A stretch of 64,000 bases of DNA from Paraflavitalea sp. CAU 1676 (GCF_029223285.1 NZ_JARHUJ010000004.1:434001-498000); one strand, 5' to 3'; shown: positions 53,160 to 62,700, numbered from the stretch's first letter. Notes: a model not told the origin generated them from the letters alone. Translations and numbers: made by a program.

Positions 53160-54584
53160 TCAATGGCTGCCCAATAATTGATTGTCCGCTATGTATTGTA
53201 GTACAGCTTTCGTAGCACCCGCTTTGGCGTGGACATAATCGCCTGCCTGCCGGCAGGCTTCTTCATAGACTGCCTTGTCGGTCAGCAACTGGTCGATCTC
53301 CTTCTCCAGTTCCAGGGCGGTTTTGATGGGAAATCCACCTCCCTGCTCTACCAGTTCCTTAGCCTCCACATATTTCTCATATACCGGTCCGAAGATGACC
53401 GGCTTGTGGTATACGGCTGCCTCCAGTACGTTGTGCACACCATCTCCGCCGAATCCACCGCCTACATAGGTAATGGTAGCGTATTTATACAGCCTCGATA
53501 GCATGCCGATATTATCGATGATCAGCGTATTGGTAACCTGCTGTTCGCGGCTCACCGTACCTGGCACCCGTTTCTGCAGCACCGAATACCGGATGGTATG
53601 TTTGAACAACTTTTCAATTTCCTTCAGGTGGCTTTCATTCACTTCATGCGGCGCAATGATGAAACGCATGTCCGGATGCGTATTGGCATAGTGATCGAGC
53701 TCCTCTTCATCTTCGGGCCAGGTACTGCCGGCCACGATGGTGATGTGATTGCCCACCCAGGCCTCCACTACAGGAATAGGTGTGAACTTATGCACGATAT
53801 CTGCCACACGGTCAAAACGGGTATCGCCATTCACTGTAACCTTCGATTTGAAGCCAATGCCTTCCAGCAATTCTTTCGAGCCGGGTGTTTGTACGAACAG
53901 GTGGCTGAAGCACTCGAGCATGTATTGATGCAGCCTGCCATACCATTTGAAGAAAGGCTGGTCGGGCCTGAAGATACCGGATACCAGGAGCGTAGGAATA
54001 TTGCGCTTTTTCAAGGTAGTGAGGTAATGGTACCAATATTCATACTTCACCCATATCACCAGGTCGGGTTGTACGATATCGATAAACTTCTTTGCATTCT
54101 TTTTTGAATCCATCGGGAGATAAAACACATAATCGGCGCCGCTGTAGTCTTTCCGTATTTCATAACCCGAGGGAGAGAAGAAAGTAAGGAGTATGCGGCA
54201 GTCAGGGTGTTTTTCCTTCAGGGCTTCGATAACCGGTCGGCCCTGTTCAAACTCACCCAGCGAGGCACAATGCATCCAGATCATTGGCGAACTTCCCACG
54301 GTACCGGTACCCGGTTTTGCGCCGGCCATGCGGGTTGCCTCTCCGGATCCTGCCAGGGCAGTATCCCCATTGGCCGGACCGTTTTTGCCTTCCCTATTGG
54401 TAACAGAGCGGCCAGCTCCGCCGGCTACTTCTACCTGCGCGGAGGCGCCCAGCCGGGTTGTGAGTTGCTCAAACAAGTCTTTCCGACCGGAGATCCAGGT
54501 GCGTGCCTTGGGGTTCCAAAGCGCAGCCAGGCGTATACCCAATAAGTACAGGCGACAAAATATAGTATAGAAAAAAAGGTGCAC
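53160..54584 (-). CDS. kdtA: Kdo transferase (3-deoxy-D-manno-octulosonic acid transferase)
   Basis: 474 residues with a GT-B fold of the KdtA/WaaA family. The N-terminal anchor (YTIFCRLYLLGIRLAALWNPKARTWI) and then MIWMHCASLGEFEQGRPVIE, DLVIWVKYEYWYHYL, TIVAGSTWPEDE and YVGGGFGGDGVHNVLEAAVY, with the family glycine-rich donor site, are present. It adds Kdo to lipid A precursor at the cytoplasmic membrane. Residues ~47-99 are an extra Gly/Ala/Thr-rich, low-complexity linker between the anchor and the catalytic domain. GTG start at 54584; no other suitable start is visible. Confidence 0.92.
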   Translation of the reverse strand: MHLFFYTIFCRLYLLGIRLAALWNPKARTWISGRKDLFEQLTTRLGASAQVEVAGGAGRSVTNREGKNGPANGDTALAGSGEATRMAGAKPGTGTVGSSPMIWMHCASLGEFEQGRPVIEALKEKHPDCRILLTFFSPSGYEIRKDYSGADYVFYLPMDSKKNAKKFIDIVQPDLVIWVKYEYWYHYLTTLKKRNIPTLLVSGIFRPDQPFFKWYGRLHQYMLECFSHLFVQTPGSKELLEGIGFKSKVTVNGDTRFDRVADIVHKFTPIPVVEAWVGNHITIVAGSTWPEDEEELDHYANTHPDMRFIIAPHEVNESHLKEIEKLFKHTIRYSVLQKRVPGTVSREQQVTNTLIIDNIGMLSRLYKYATITYVGGGFGGDGVHNVLEAAVYHKPVIFGPVYEKYVEAKELVEQGGGFPIKTALELEKEIDQLLTDKAVYEEACRQAGDYVHAKAGATKAVLQYIADNQLLGSH

Positions 54585-55162
54585 GGGTTAATAGATTATT
54601 GGCAAAAGTCGGAAAATCTGTGGCAAGTTTTAGCTTCTCCGCCCTGAAAGATTGATCATCAGCTTTTTAATTTCCTGAAAGGCAAACTGGAATCAGCTGG
54701 CCAACGGCCTCCAAGGGGGGATCCTGCAGCCGGAAGGGCAAAGAGTGCAGGACAATATAAAATGATAACATATCATTAAACCATTGATAAATAATAGATA
54801 ACCCGTAGATAAGCCGTATTATATAAAGGCGGTTTATCTACGGCTCAACTACAGTTTATATACAGGTTATATACGGCTTATCCTATAAAATCGAGTCTGG
54901 TTGGCATCCTGTTCAGGCGAACAAAGGTGCCTGGCTGAGGCGTTGGAGAGCCACCAGGCAACCGTCATTGCACGGTTGTAGATATTTTAAGAAGAATTAA
55001 TGTGATGGGTAAAGCGGCAGCGGGAGTTTGGAACAGGAGCGGGGAGGTCTATATTGCTGGGGAATGGGTAAAATCGATGCTTTTTGGGATAATACTATGC
55101 GTAAGGCTGCGTTTTTTGCCCGAAATATTACAGATTTCAATGTGATACTTACGTAACCCCCA
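54585..55162. other. Gene-free gap before the polysaccharide operon
   Basis: About 580 bp with no convincing gene. It contains the alternative-hairpin region 54803-54882 and, around 54929-54959, an imperfect inverted repeat (TGCCTGG ... CCACCAGGCA). No insertion sequence remnant or tRNA seen. The AT content rises in 54760-54890. Confidence 0.5.
54803..54882. repeat. Overlapping inverted repeats (alternative hairpins)
   Basis: CCGTAGATAAGCCG (54803-54816) pairs with CGGTTTATCTACGG (54830-54843) with one G-T wobble, and GATAAGCCGTAT (54808-54819) pairs exactly with ATACGGCTTATC (54871-54882). The two stems share the GATAAGCCG segment, so they are mutually exclusive. Confidence 0.8.
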
Positions 55163-55193
55163 TTGCACAAACCAGTTTTTTGTGGTAGGTTTG
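55163..55193 (+). promoter_or_regulatory. Strong promoter of the polysaccharide operon
   Basis: TTG at 55163-55165, 20-bp spacer, TAGGTTTG at 55186-55193, an exact TAnnTTTG match. Transcription would begin near 55200, giving a short leader to the ATG at 55221. Confidence 0.7.
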
Positions 55194-55220
55194 TGGCCGT
55201 TTTAAAAGAAAACGTTGAGT

Positions 55221-56357
55221 ATGCGGCCGATACAAATGGTGGATTTGAAGAAGCAATATGCAAAGATCAAGAATGATGTGGATGCAGGGATTCAGGAGGT
55301 GCTTGATAGTGCAGGATTTATTAATGGAAAAGCTGTAACCGATTTTACCACCGCCTTAACGAACTACCTCGGGGTGAAGCATGTGATACAATGTGCCAAT
55401 GGTACCGATGCACTGCAGATAGCGATGATGGCGCTTAACCTGCAACCCGGAGATGAAGTAATAACCCCCTCGTTTACCTATATAGCGACAGTAGAGGTAG
55501 TTGCCCTGCTGAAGTTGACCCCGGTTTTTGTAGAGGTGGATCCCAAAACTTTCTGCATCGATCCAGCTGCCATAGAAAAGGCCATTACACCCAAAACAAA
55601 AGCGATTGTTCCTGTACACCTGTATGGCCAAAGTGCCGATATGGAGGCCATCATGGACATTGCGCGTCGTCATAACCTGTACGTGATCGAAGATACAGCG
55701 CAGGCCATCGGAGGCTCTGTAAAGTTCAGTGACGGCAGCGTTAAAAAGTCGGGTACGATCGGTACTATAGGCGCCACATCGTTCTTTCCATCCAAAAACC
55801 TTGGATGTTATGGCGATGGCGGGGCAATATTCACCAACGATGACGCGTTAGCCAGCCAGATGAAAATGATCGCTAACCACGGTCAAAGTAAAAGGTATTA
55901 CCACGACGTGGTTGGTTGCAACAGTCGTCTTGATTCAATGCAGGCTGCTGTATTGAATGTAAAATTACCATACCTGGACAGCTATATCGCTGCACGTCAG
56001 GCCGCGGCTGATTATTATGATAAGGCGTTCGCCAATCATCCAAAGATCACCACTCCTGCCCGGGCATCTTATTGCGACCATGTGTTTCATCAGTACACAC
56101 TTTTGCTTGAAGGCGTGAACAGGGATGGATTGCATCAATTCCTCGCAGAAAAGGGTATTCCTTCAATGATTTATTATCCAGTGCCAGCTCATCGTCAACA
56201 GATGTTTGAGGCTTTTGGCGGATCTTCCTTTGTCCTGGAAACAACCGATTGGTTGACTGAAAGAGTGATCTCGTTGCCCATGCATACGGAGCTTGACGAA
56301 GAACAACTCAATTTCATAACCAGCACTGTACTGGATTATATAACTAAACATTCATAA
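55221..56357 (+). CDS. DegT/DnrJ/EryC1/StrS family sugar aminotransferase
   Basis: 378 residues, PLP-dependent. Seen: VIQCANGTDALQIAMMAL near residue 57, VITPSFTYIATVE, the Asp in VIEDTAQAIGG, the Schiff-base lysine in SFFPSKNLGCYGDGGAIFTND (~194), and a C-terminal LPMHTELDEEQ. These enzymes transfer an amino group from glutamate to a nucleotide-linked 4-keto sugar. The substrate is unknown; the 4-keto products of the downstream UDP-sugar or dTDP-sugar enzymes are possible acceptors. TTG at 55215 is in frame, but the ATG at 55221 (MRPIQMVDLK) is preferred. Confidence 0.93.
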   Translation: MRPIQMVDLKKQYAKIKNDVDAGIQEVLDSAGFINGKAVTDFTTALTNYLGVKHVIQCANGTDALQIAMMALNLQPGDEVITPSFTYIATVEVVALLKLTPVFVEVDPKTFCIDPAAIEKAITPKTKAIVPVHLYGQSADMEAIMDIARRHNLYVIEDTAQAIGGSVKFSDGSVKKSGTIGTIGATSFFPSKNLGCYGDGGAIFTNDDALASQMKMIANHGQSKRYYHDVVGCNSRLDSMQAAVLNVKLPYLDSYIAARQAAADYYDKAFANHPKITTPARASYCDHVFHQYTLLLEGVNRDGLHQFLAEKGIPSMIYYPVPAHRQQMFEAFGGSSFVLETTDWLTERVISLPMHTELDEEQLNFITSTVLDYITKHS

Positions 56358-56407
56358 ACCTTAGCCTTTAGAAAGGCTTTGTTGAACCCTAACTAAATAA
56401 TTTCAAT

Positions 56408-57730
56408 ATGAAAATTGCTGTAGTTGGCACCGGTTACGTTGGACTGGTAACCGGAACCTGTTTTGCTGAAACAGGAAATGACGTCACATGTGTTGACATT
56501 GACAAATCGAAAGTAGACAAGCTTTCGAACGGCCAGATCACGATCTATGAGCCGGGTCTTGAAAAACTTTTCCTGCGCAATTTGAAAGAAGAACGTTTAA
56601 GGTTCACCACCAGCCTGGAAGATGGAATTAAGGATGCTGCGATCATCTTCCTGGCGCTGCCAACGCCTCCCGGCGAAGATGGCTCTGCCGATCTGAAGTA
56701 TATCCTCGGTGTTGCCGATCACCTCGGCAAGATCCTCAAAGACTATAAAGTAATCGTTGATAAGAGCACCGTACCCGTAGGTACTGCCGAAAAGGTGCAT
56801 GCTGCTGTAGCAAAGAACTTCAAGGGTGAATTCGATGTGGTTTCCAACCCCGAGTTCCTGCGTGAAGGTGTGGCTGTAGATGACTTCATGAAGCCCGACC
56901 GCGTGGTGATCGGCGCTTCTTCCGAAAGAGCCAGGAAAGTAATGGGCGAACTGTATGCACCATTCGTGCGTTCGGGCAACCCGGTTATCAATATGGATGT
57001 TCGCTCTGCCGAGCTTACAAAATATGCTGCCAACTCATTCCTCGCCACCAAGATCTCTTTCATGAATGAGATCGCTCAATTGTGCGAGCGCCTCGGTGCC
57101 GACGTTGACATGGTTCGCCGCGGTGTGGGCAGCGACGAGCGTATCGGCAAGCGCTTCCTGTTCCCCGGTATCGGTTATGGCGGCAGCTGCTTCCCCAAAG
57201 ACGTACAAGCGCTGGTAAAATCATCTACCGAAGTGGACTACGACTTTCAGATCCTGAACGCTGTAATGGATGTAAACGAGAAGCAAAAGCTTCATTTGAT
57301 GCCGAAGATCAGCAAATATTTCAAGGGCGACCTGAAAGGCAAGAAATTTGCATTGTGGGGGTTGGCCTTCAAGCCCAACACCGACGATATTCGCGAAGCG
57401 CCGGCCTTATATATGATCGATGAGCTGACTGCTGCGGGCGCTACGCTCATCGTATTCGATCCCGAAGCCATGGCCAATGTAAAAGGCGTAATCGGCGATA
57501 AGGTAGAGTATGCCGAGAATCAGTACGATGCACTGGAAGGTGCTGATGCGCTGATCATTGCCACCGAGTGGAATGAGTTCCGCACGCCCAACTTCCTGAA
57601 GATGGTGACTGCGCTGAAAAACAAAGTAATATTCGACGGCCGTAACCTGTTTGAAGGTGCTGCAGTGAAGGAATTAGGTTTCTATTATGAAAGTATCGGA
57701 AGGGCGACTGCCATTCCCGGACAAAAATAA
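56408..57730 (+). CDS. ugd: UDP-glucose 6-dehydrogenase
   Basis: 440 residues. N-terminal Rossmann fold with MKIAVVGTGYVGLVTGTCFAE (GxGYVG), the family VDKSTVPVGTAEKV and FLREGVAVDDFMKPDR blocks, and the catalytic cysteine in GYGGSCFPKDVQAL (~262). C-terminal domain: ALWGLAFKPNTDDIREAPAL. It oxidises UDP-glucose to UDP-glucuronate with two NAD+. It directly precedes a UDP-glucuronate decarboxylase, so UDP-xylose synthesis is the clear next step. Second gene of the operon. Confidence 0.96.
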   Translation: MKIAVVGTGYVGLVTGTCFAETGNDVTCVDIDKSKVDKLSNGQITIYEPGLEKLFLRNLKEERLRFTTSLEDGIKDAAIIFLALPTPPGEDGSADLKYILGVADHLGKILKDYKVIVDKSTVPVGTAEKVHAAVAKNFKGEFDVVSNPEFLREGVAVDDFMKPDRVVIGASSERARKVMGELYAPFVRSGNPVINMDVRSAELTKYAANSFLATKISFMNEIAQLCERLGADVDMVRRGVGSDERIGKRFLFPGIGYGGSCFPKDVQALVKSSTEVDYDFQILNAVMDVNEKQKLHLMPKISKYFKGDLKGKKFALWGLAFKPNTDDIREAPALYMIDELTAAGATLIVFDPEAMANVKGVIGDKVEYAENQYDALEGADALIIATEWNEFRTPNFLKMVTALKNKVIFDGRNLFEGAAVKELGFYYESIGRATAIPGQK

Positions 57731-57762
57731 ATTCCAGCATCGCTCCATTCAATTAACATAAC

Positions 57763-58743
57763 ATGGCAAGAAAGAGAGTACTTATTACCGGGGCTGCCGG
57801 ATTTCTGGGTTCACATTTAAGTGACCGTTTTATTAAAGAAGGTTTTCATGTAATTGGCATGGATAACCTCATTACCGGCGACTTGAAAAATATCGAACAC
57901 CTGTTCAAACTCGAGCAGTTCGAATTCTATAATCACGACGTTTCTACTTTTATTCACGTACCGGGCAACCTGGATTACGTGCTGCACTTTGCATCACCGG
58001 CCAGTCCGATCGACTACCTGAAGATCCCGATCCAAACCCTGAAGGTGGGCTCTCTGGGTACCCACAATTGTTTGGGATTGGCAAGGGCAAAGGGTGCCAG
58101 GATATTGGTAGCCTCCACATCCGAGATCTATGGCGATCCGATGGTACACCCTCAAAATGAAGAATATTGGGGCAATGTGAACCCGGTTGGTCCACGTGGT
58201 GTGTACGACGAAGCCAAGCGCTTCCAGGAGGCCATGACCATGGCTTACCATACCTTCCACGGATTGGAAACCCGTATTGTTCGTATCTTCAATACATACG
58301 GACCAAGAATGCGTCTCAATGACGGCCGTGCCTTACCTGCCTTTATCGGACAGGCGCTGCGCGGAGAAGACCTCACCGTATTCGGCGATGGATCTCAAAC
58401 AAGAAGTTTCTGCTATGTTGATGACCTGGTGGATGGTATTTACCGCTTGCTGATGAGCGACTACCACCTGCCTGTTAACGTAGGCAACCCGGATGAGATC
58501 ACCCTGAAGGAGTTTGCTGAAGAGATCATCGCATTAACCGGCACTAAACAAGAGATTGTTTACAAACCACTGCCGGTAGACGACCCCAAACAACGTAAAC
58601 CTGATATAACCCGGGCCAGGGAAATCCTTGGTTGGGAACCCAAAGTAAGCCGAAAGGAAGGTTTGAAAGTAACGTATGAATACTTCAAAGCCCTTAAGCC
58701 GGAAGAGTGGTTCAAACAGCCCAAGGAGTTTGTAAGCCATTAA
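57763..58743 (+). CDS. uxs: UDP-glucuronate decarboxylase (UDP-xylose synthase)
   Basis: 326 residues, SDR-type. [17 protein letters not shown] carries the NAD-binding TGxxGFx[41 protein letters not shown] is the UXS signature, with the catalytic Tyr-x3-Lys in [24 protein letters not shown] and [15 protein letters not shown] are also diagnostic. It decarboxylates UDP-glucuronate to UDP-xylose, using the product of the upstream ugd. A terminator-like hairpin follows, so later genes may be expressed partly from a separate promoter. Confidence 0.95.
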   Translation: MARKRVLITGAAGFLGSHLSDRFIKEGFHVIGMDNLITGDLKNIEHLFKLEQFEFYNHDVSTFIHVPGNLDYVLHFASPASPIDYLKIPIQTLKVGSLGTHNCLGLARAKGARILVASTSEIYGDPMVHPQNEEYWGNVNPVGPRGVYDEAKRFQEAMTMAYHTFHGLETRIVRIFNTYGPRMRLNDGRALPAFIGQALRGEDLTVFGDGSQTRSFCYVDDLVDGIYRLLMSDYHLPVNVGNPDEITLKEFAEEIIALTGTKQEIVYKPLPVDDPKQRKPDITRAREILGWEPKVSRKEGLKVTYEYFKALKPEEWFKQPKEFVSH

Positions 58744-58792
58744 AAGCAAAACAGGATCCGTAAGGGTCCCCCAAATACAATATCTTATTAAG

Positions 58793-58826
58793 ACCTGCCA
58801 GGTGTAGCCACCTGTCAGGTTTTTAT
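58793..58826 (+). terminator. Terminator-like hairpin inside the polysaccharide locus
   Basis: ACCTGCCAGGTG / CACCTGTCAGGT (12-bp stem, one mismatch, 4-nt loop) followed by TTTTTAT. It lies between uxs and the UDP-HexNAc dehydrogenase gene and may attenuate or separate the two halves of the locus. Confidence 0.75.
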
Positions 58827-58841
58827 CTTCAATAATACCAC

Positions 58842-60122
58842 ATGTATCAGGAGCTAGTTGATCAGAAAGCCCGGATTGCCGTTATTGGTTTAGGTTATGT
58901 AGGTCTGCCCATCGCATTGGAATTTGCCCGGAAAGTACCCGTGATCGGTTTCGATATCAACGCAAAACGTGTCGAAATGATGCAGCAGGGCATCGATCCC
59001 AGTAAAGAGTTGACGACGGAGGCTTTTCAAGGAACGAATATCGTTTTCACCAATAGCCTGGATGTTTTAAAGCAGGCAAGCTTTTTCATCATTGCGGTAC
59101 CTACTCCGGTCGACAAGTACAATGTTCCGGACCTGAAACCACTTTTGAGTGCATCGGAAACTGTGGGTAAAGTATTGAAGCAAGGAGACTATGTTGTATA
59201 CGAATCGACTACCTATCCCGGTTGCACTGAAGAGGATTGCTTACCGGTTTTGGAAAAGGTCTCCGGATTGAAGATGGGCCCGGATTTCAAATTGGGCTAT
59301 TCGCCCGAGCGCATTAATCCAGGCGATAAGAAACATACCCTGCGATCCGTGATCAAAGTGGTGTCGGGTAGCGATGCCGATGCACTTGAACAGGTTGCTA
59401 AAGTATACGAGCTGGTGGTGGATGCTGGTGTACACCGGGCTTCATCGATCAAAGTGGCCGAAGCTTCGAAGATTGTTGAAAATACACAGCGCGACCTGAA
59501 CATTGCGCTCATGAATGAGCTCTCTCTGATCTTTGACCGCATGGGCGTTAATACTTTTGAGGTGATCGAAGCAGCCGGTACCAAATGGAACTTTCTCAAG
59601 TTTCAGCCGGGCCTGGTGGGCGGACATTGTATTGGCGTTGACCCTTATTACCTTACCTATAAGGCAGCATCATTGGGATATGAATCGAAGGTGATTGCAG
59701 CCAGCCGGTATATCAACGATGATATGGCCAAATATGTGGCACGCAAGATCATCACCCATGTACTGCGTAATTCGAATGACCCAAAGGTGTTGGTGAAAGG
59801 CGTAACGTTCAAAGAAAACGTAAGCGATATCCGCAATTCTAAGATCGTTGATACGGTAAAAGAATTGCTGGCTTTCAATATACACGTCGATGTGGAAGAT
59901 CCATATGCTGAGAATGAAGAAGTGCACGAGGAATATGGGTTGCATCTCGTTAAACAACCGGCCACAGATTATGATGCCGTTATTGTTACGGTACCCCATC
60001 AACCTTACACGAAGCTGGTCGATGCCGATTTCGCGGCCATTACCCGCGAGCACGCATTGATCGCCGACCTTAAAGGAATTTTTAAGCAAACTATCACCAG
60101 CCGTAAATACTGGAGTTTATAA
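58842..60122 (+). CDS. Nucleotide-sugar dehydrogenase (UDP-HexNAc 6-dehydrogenase type)
   Basis: 426 residues of the UDP-glucose/GDP-mannose dehydrogenase family. IAVIGLGYVGLPIALEFA (Rossmann), VYESTTYPGCTEEDC, GYSPERINPGDKKHTL and the catalytic cysteine in GGHCIGVDPYYLTYKA identify the TviB/WbpA/WbpO group, which oxidises UDP-GlcNAc or UDP-GalNAc to the uronate. C-terminal domain: GVTFKENVSDIRNSKI. The product feeds acidic amino-sugars into capsule or O-antigen. Its stop shares a base with the rfbB start. Substrate (GlcNAc vs GalNAc) cannot be chosen. Confidence 0.93.
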   Translation: MYQELVDQKARIAVIGLGYVGLPIALEFARKVPVIGFDINAKRVEMMQQGIDPSKELTTEAFQGTNIVFTNSLDVLKQASFFIIAVPTPVDKYNVPDLKPLLSASETVGKVLKQGDYVVYESTTYPGCTEEDCLPVLEKVSGLKMGPDFKLGYSPERINPGDKKHTLRSVIKVVSGSDADALEQVAKVYELVVDAGVHRASSIKVAEASKIVENTQRDLNIALMNELSLIFDRMGVNTFEVIEAAGTKWNFLKFQPGLVGGHCIGVDPYYLTYKAASLGYESKVIAASRYINDDMAKYVARKIITHVLRNSNDPKVLVKGVTFKENVSDIRNSKIVDTVKELLAFNIHVDVEDPYAENEEVHEEYGLHLVKQPATDYDAVIVTVPHQPYTKLVDADFAAITREHALIADLKGIFKQTITSRKYWSL

Positions 60123-61186
60123 TGCCCAACTACACTAAAACCATCATGATCACGGGAGGAGCCGGTTTTATCGGTTCTCATGTTGTACGTTTATTTGTCA
60201 ACAAATATCCCGATTACCGTATCGTGAACCTCGACGCGCTTACCTATGCAGGCAACCTGGAGAACCTGGAAGATGTAAAGGATAAGCCTAATTATGTTTT
60301 TGAGATAGGTGATATTACCGATGAGGCGAGGATCACCGGTTTGTTTGAGCAATATCAGTTCGACGGTATTATCCATCTTGCTGCCGAAAGTCATGTGGAC
60401 CGCTCTATTTCCAATCCGCTGGCCTTTGTGCGTACCAATGTTTTGGGTACCGTGACCCTGCTCAACATTGCCCGTCAGTTCTGGAAAGCCGACCTGGGCA
60501 GTAAACTTTTTTACCATGTATCGACCGACGAGGTATATGGTTCTTTGGGCGAAACAGGTTTCTTCACTGAAGAGACTGCTTACGATCCGCGTTCTCCCTA
60601 TTCAGCTTCCAAAGCGGCTTCCGACCATTTTGTCATGGCTTACAGCCATACTTATGGTTTGCCGGTGATCATGAGCAATTGTTCAAATAATTATGGCTCG
60701 CATCACTTTCCCGAGAAGCTGATCCCGCTCATGATCAACAACATCAAGAACAACAAGCCACTGCCTGTATACGGAAAGGGTGATAACGTGCGCGATTGGT
60801 TGTATGTGGAAGATCATGCCCGGGCAATCGACACTATTTACCATAAAGGCAAAGCCGGTGAAAAATACAATATCGGCGGCTTCAATGAATGGAAGAATAT
60901 CGACCTGGTACACCTGTTGTGCAATATCATGGATAAAAAGCTGGGGCGTGCAGCCGGTGAATCGGCGAAGCTGATCACTTATGTTACCGACAGGCCTGGC
61001 CATGATATGCGCTATGCCATCGATGCCACTAAATTGAATAAGGAACTGGGTTGGTCACCATCGCTTCAATTCGAAGAGGGGCTGGAGAAAACGGTCGACT
61101 GGTATCTGCAACATCAGGACTGGGTAAAGCACGTAACATCAGGCGACTATCAGCATTATTATAACGAGCAATACGCTAAACGATAA
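60122..61186 (+). CDS. rfbB: dTDP-glucose 4,6-dehydratase
   Basis: 354 residues. TGGAGFIGSHVVRLFVNKYP, LAAESHVDRSI, VSTDEVYGSLGETGFFTE with the RfbB-specific Asp-Glu, SPYSASKAASDHFVMAY with Tyr-x3-Lys, and SNNYGSHHFPEKLIPLMI are all diagnostic. It converts dTDP-glucose to dTDP-4-keto-6-deoxyglucose, the first dedicated step to dTDP-rhamnose. Start overlaps the upstream stop (TAATG). rfbC and rfbD follow. rfbA, which makes dTDP-glucose, is not in the window. Confidence 0.97.
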   Translation: MPNYTKTIMITGGAGFIGSHVVRLFVNKYPDYRIVNLDALTYAGNLENLEDVKDKPNYVFEIGDITDEARITGLFEQYQFDGIIHLAAESHVDRSISNPLAFVRTNVLGTVTLLNIARQFWKADLGSKLFYHVSTDEVYGSLGETGFFTEETAYDPRSPYSASKAASDHFVMAYSHTYGLPVIMSNCSNNYGSHHFPEKLIPLMINNIKNNKPLPVYGKGDNVRDWLYVEDHARAIDTIYHKGKAGEKYNIGGFNEWKNIDLVHLLCNIMDKKLGRAAGESAKLITYVTDRPGHDMRYAIDATKLNKELGWSPSLQFEEGLEKTVDWYLQHQDWVKHVTSGDYQHYYNEQYAKR

Positions 61187-61197
61187 CATTAATCCTC

Positions 61198-61779
61198 ATG
61201 CCTTTTAACGAAACCGGATTTCCTGGCTTGTTTGTATTTGAGCCTATCGTCTTTGAAGATAGCCGGGGTTATTTCTATGAATCCTACAATGAGCAAACCT
61301 ATCATAAACACGGTATCAATACCAGGTTTGTGCAGGATAATCAATCGTCTTCTTCCTTTGGCGTGATCAGGGGATTGCACTACCAGCTGCAGCCATATGC
61401 CCAGACGAAGTTGGTGCGGGTGTTGAGTGGCTCCATCCTCGACGTGGCAGTTGACATTCGCAAAGGTTCGCCCACTTATGGCGAGGTATATGCTGTTGAA
61501 CTGTCGGCTGCCAATAAAAAGCAATTATACATTCCGGCAGGGTTCGCCCATGGGTTCTCTGTATTGAGCGAACGCGCGGAAGTGTTTTATAAATGCGATG
61601 CCTTTTACAATAAAGAAAGTGAAGGCGGCATCCTGTACAACGATCCTGCCTTGAACATCGACTGGAAAGTGCCGGTGGATAAGGCGATCGTATCCGAGAA
61701 GGATATCAAGCTGCCGGTGCTGGCCGATTGTAAGAACAATTTTGTATTTCAAGGTAACCATGCATATGGCAAAGCCTAA
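61198..61779 (+). CDS. rfbC: dTDP-4-dehydrorhamnose 3,5-epimerase
   Basis: 193 residues, cupin fold. FVQDNQSSSSFGVIRGLHYQ with the catalytic His, DVAVDIRKGSPTYGEVYAVELS, and YIPAGFAHGFSVLSERAEVFYKC with the second conserved His/Tyr region identify RfbC. It epimerises C3 and C5 of dTDP-4-keto-6-deoxyglucose. It starts 11 bp after rfbB and its stop lies inside the start of rfbD (14-bp overlap). Confidence 0.96.
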   Translation: MPFNETGFPGLFVFEPIVFEDSRGYFYESYNEQTYHKHGINTRFVQDNQSSSSFGVIRGLHYQLQPYAQTKLVRVLSGSILDVAVDIRKGSPTYGEVYAVELSAANKKQLYIPAGFAHGFSVLSERAEVFYKCDAFYNKESEGGILYNDPALNIDWKVPVDKAIVSEKDIKLPVLADCKNNFVFQGNHAYGKA

Positions 61780-62635
61780 GATATTAGTTACGGGCGCAAA
61801 TGGTCAGGTGGGCATGTCGCTCCGTGATCTGGCAGCTGCACATCCTGCTTACGACTTCGTATTCGTTTCAAAAGATGAATTACCGATCCATCGTTTTGAA
61901 CTGGTAGCTCAGTATTTTGAAGTGGTAAAGCCTGCTTATTGCATCAATGCAGCAGCTTATACCGCTGTAGACAAAGCTGAAACCGACAAGGAAAATGCAT
62001 TCCTCGTGAATGGTGATGCGGTAGGCGTACTCGCTTCCGCCTGTTACAAATATGGCACCCGGTTCATTCATATTTCAACCGACTATGTGTTCGACGGCAA
62101 TTCGCCGGAACCTTATAAAGAAACCACACGCACCAATCCCGTGAATGCCTATGGCATATCAAAATTGCGTGGGGAAGCGCTCTGTCTTTTGCACAATCCC
62201 GATGCAGTGATCATCCGTACCGCCTGGGTATATTCCGAACACGGGAACAATTTTGTAAAGACGATGTTGCGCCTCATGAAAGATCGCCCAGCGATCAATG
62301 TGGTCAGTGACCAGGTGGGCGCACCCACCTATGCCGCCGACCTGGCGCAGGCAATGCTGGAGATCGTGGTTAAAGATGCGGGCGGCCAATGGGCGCCTGG
62401 TATTTATCACTACAGCAATACAGGCCGCATCAGCTGGTTCGATTTTGCGGTGGCCATCAAGGAGCTGTCCGGCAGCGCTTGTGCTGTGAACCCAATCCCG
62501 TCCAGTCAATATCCTACACCTGCCAAAAGGCCTTCGTTTTCTTTGTTGGATACGAATAAGATACAGTCGACCTATCAGTTATCGATTCCTGCCTGGAAGG
62601 ATAGCCTGGTACAGTGTCTGCAGCGGCTCCCGTAG
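61766..62635 (+). CDS. rfbD: dTDP-4-dehydrorhamnose reductase
   Basis: 289 residues, SDR fold. ILVTGANGQVGMSLRDLA (Rossmann), NAAAYTAVDKAETDKENAF, HISTDYVFDGNSPEPYKE and NAYGISKLRGEALCL with the catalytic Tyr-x3-Lys (YGISK). It reduces dTDP-4-keto-rhamnose to dTDP-L-rhamnose with NADPH. The ATG at 61766 (MAKPKILVTG) gives the family start; an in-frame start 24 bp upstream is weaker. Last biosynthetic step of the rhamnose set. Confidence 0.96.
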   Translation: MAKPKILVTGANGQVGMSLRDLAAAHPAYDFVFVSKDELPIHRFELVAQYFEVVKPAYCINAAAYTAVDKAETDKENAFLVNGDAVGVLASACYKYGTRFIHISTDYVFDGNSPEPYKETTRTNPVNAYGISKLRGEALCLLHNPDAVIIRTAWVYSEHGNNFVKTMLRLMKDRPAINVVSDQVGAPTYAADLAQAMLEIVVKDAGGQWAPGIYHYSNTGRISWFDFAVAIKELSGSACAVNPIPSSQYPTPAKRPSFSLLDTNKIQSTYQLSIPAWKDSLVQCLQRLP

Positions 62636-62700
62636 TATACCATACTACCTGCTGTTCGCCATTGTGCTGCGACTCACTAAACCTTTAAGGAACCTAATAC

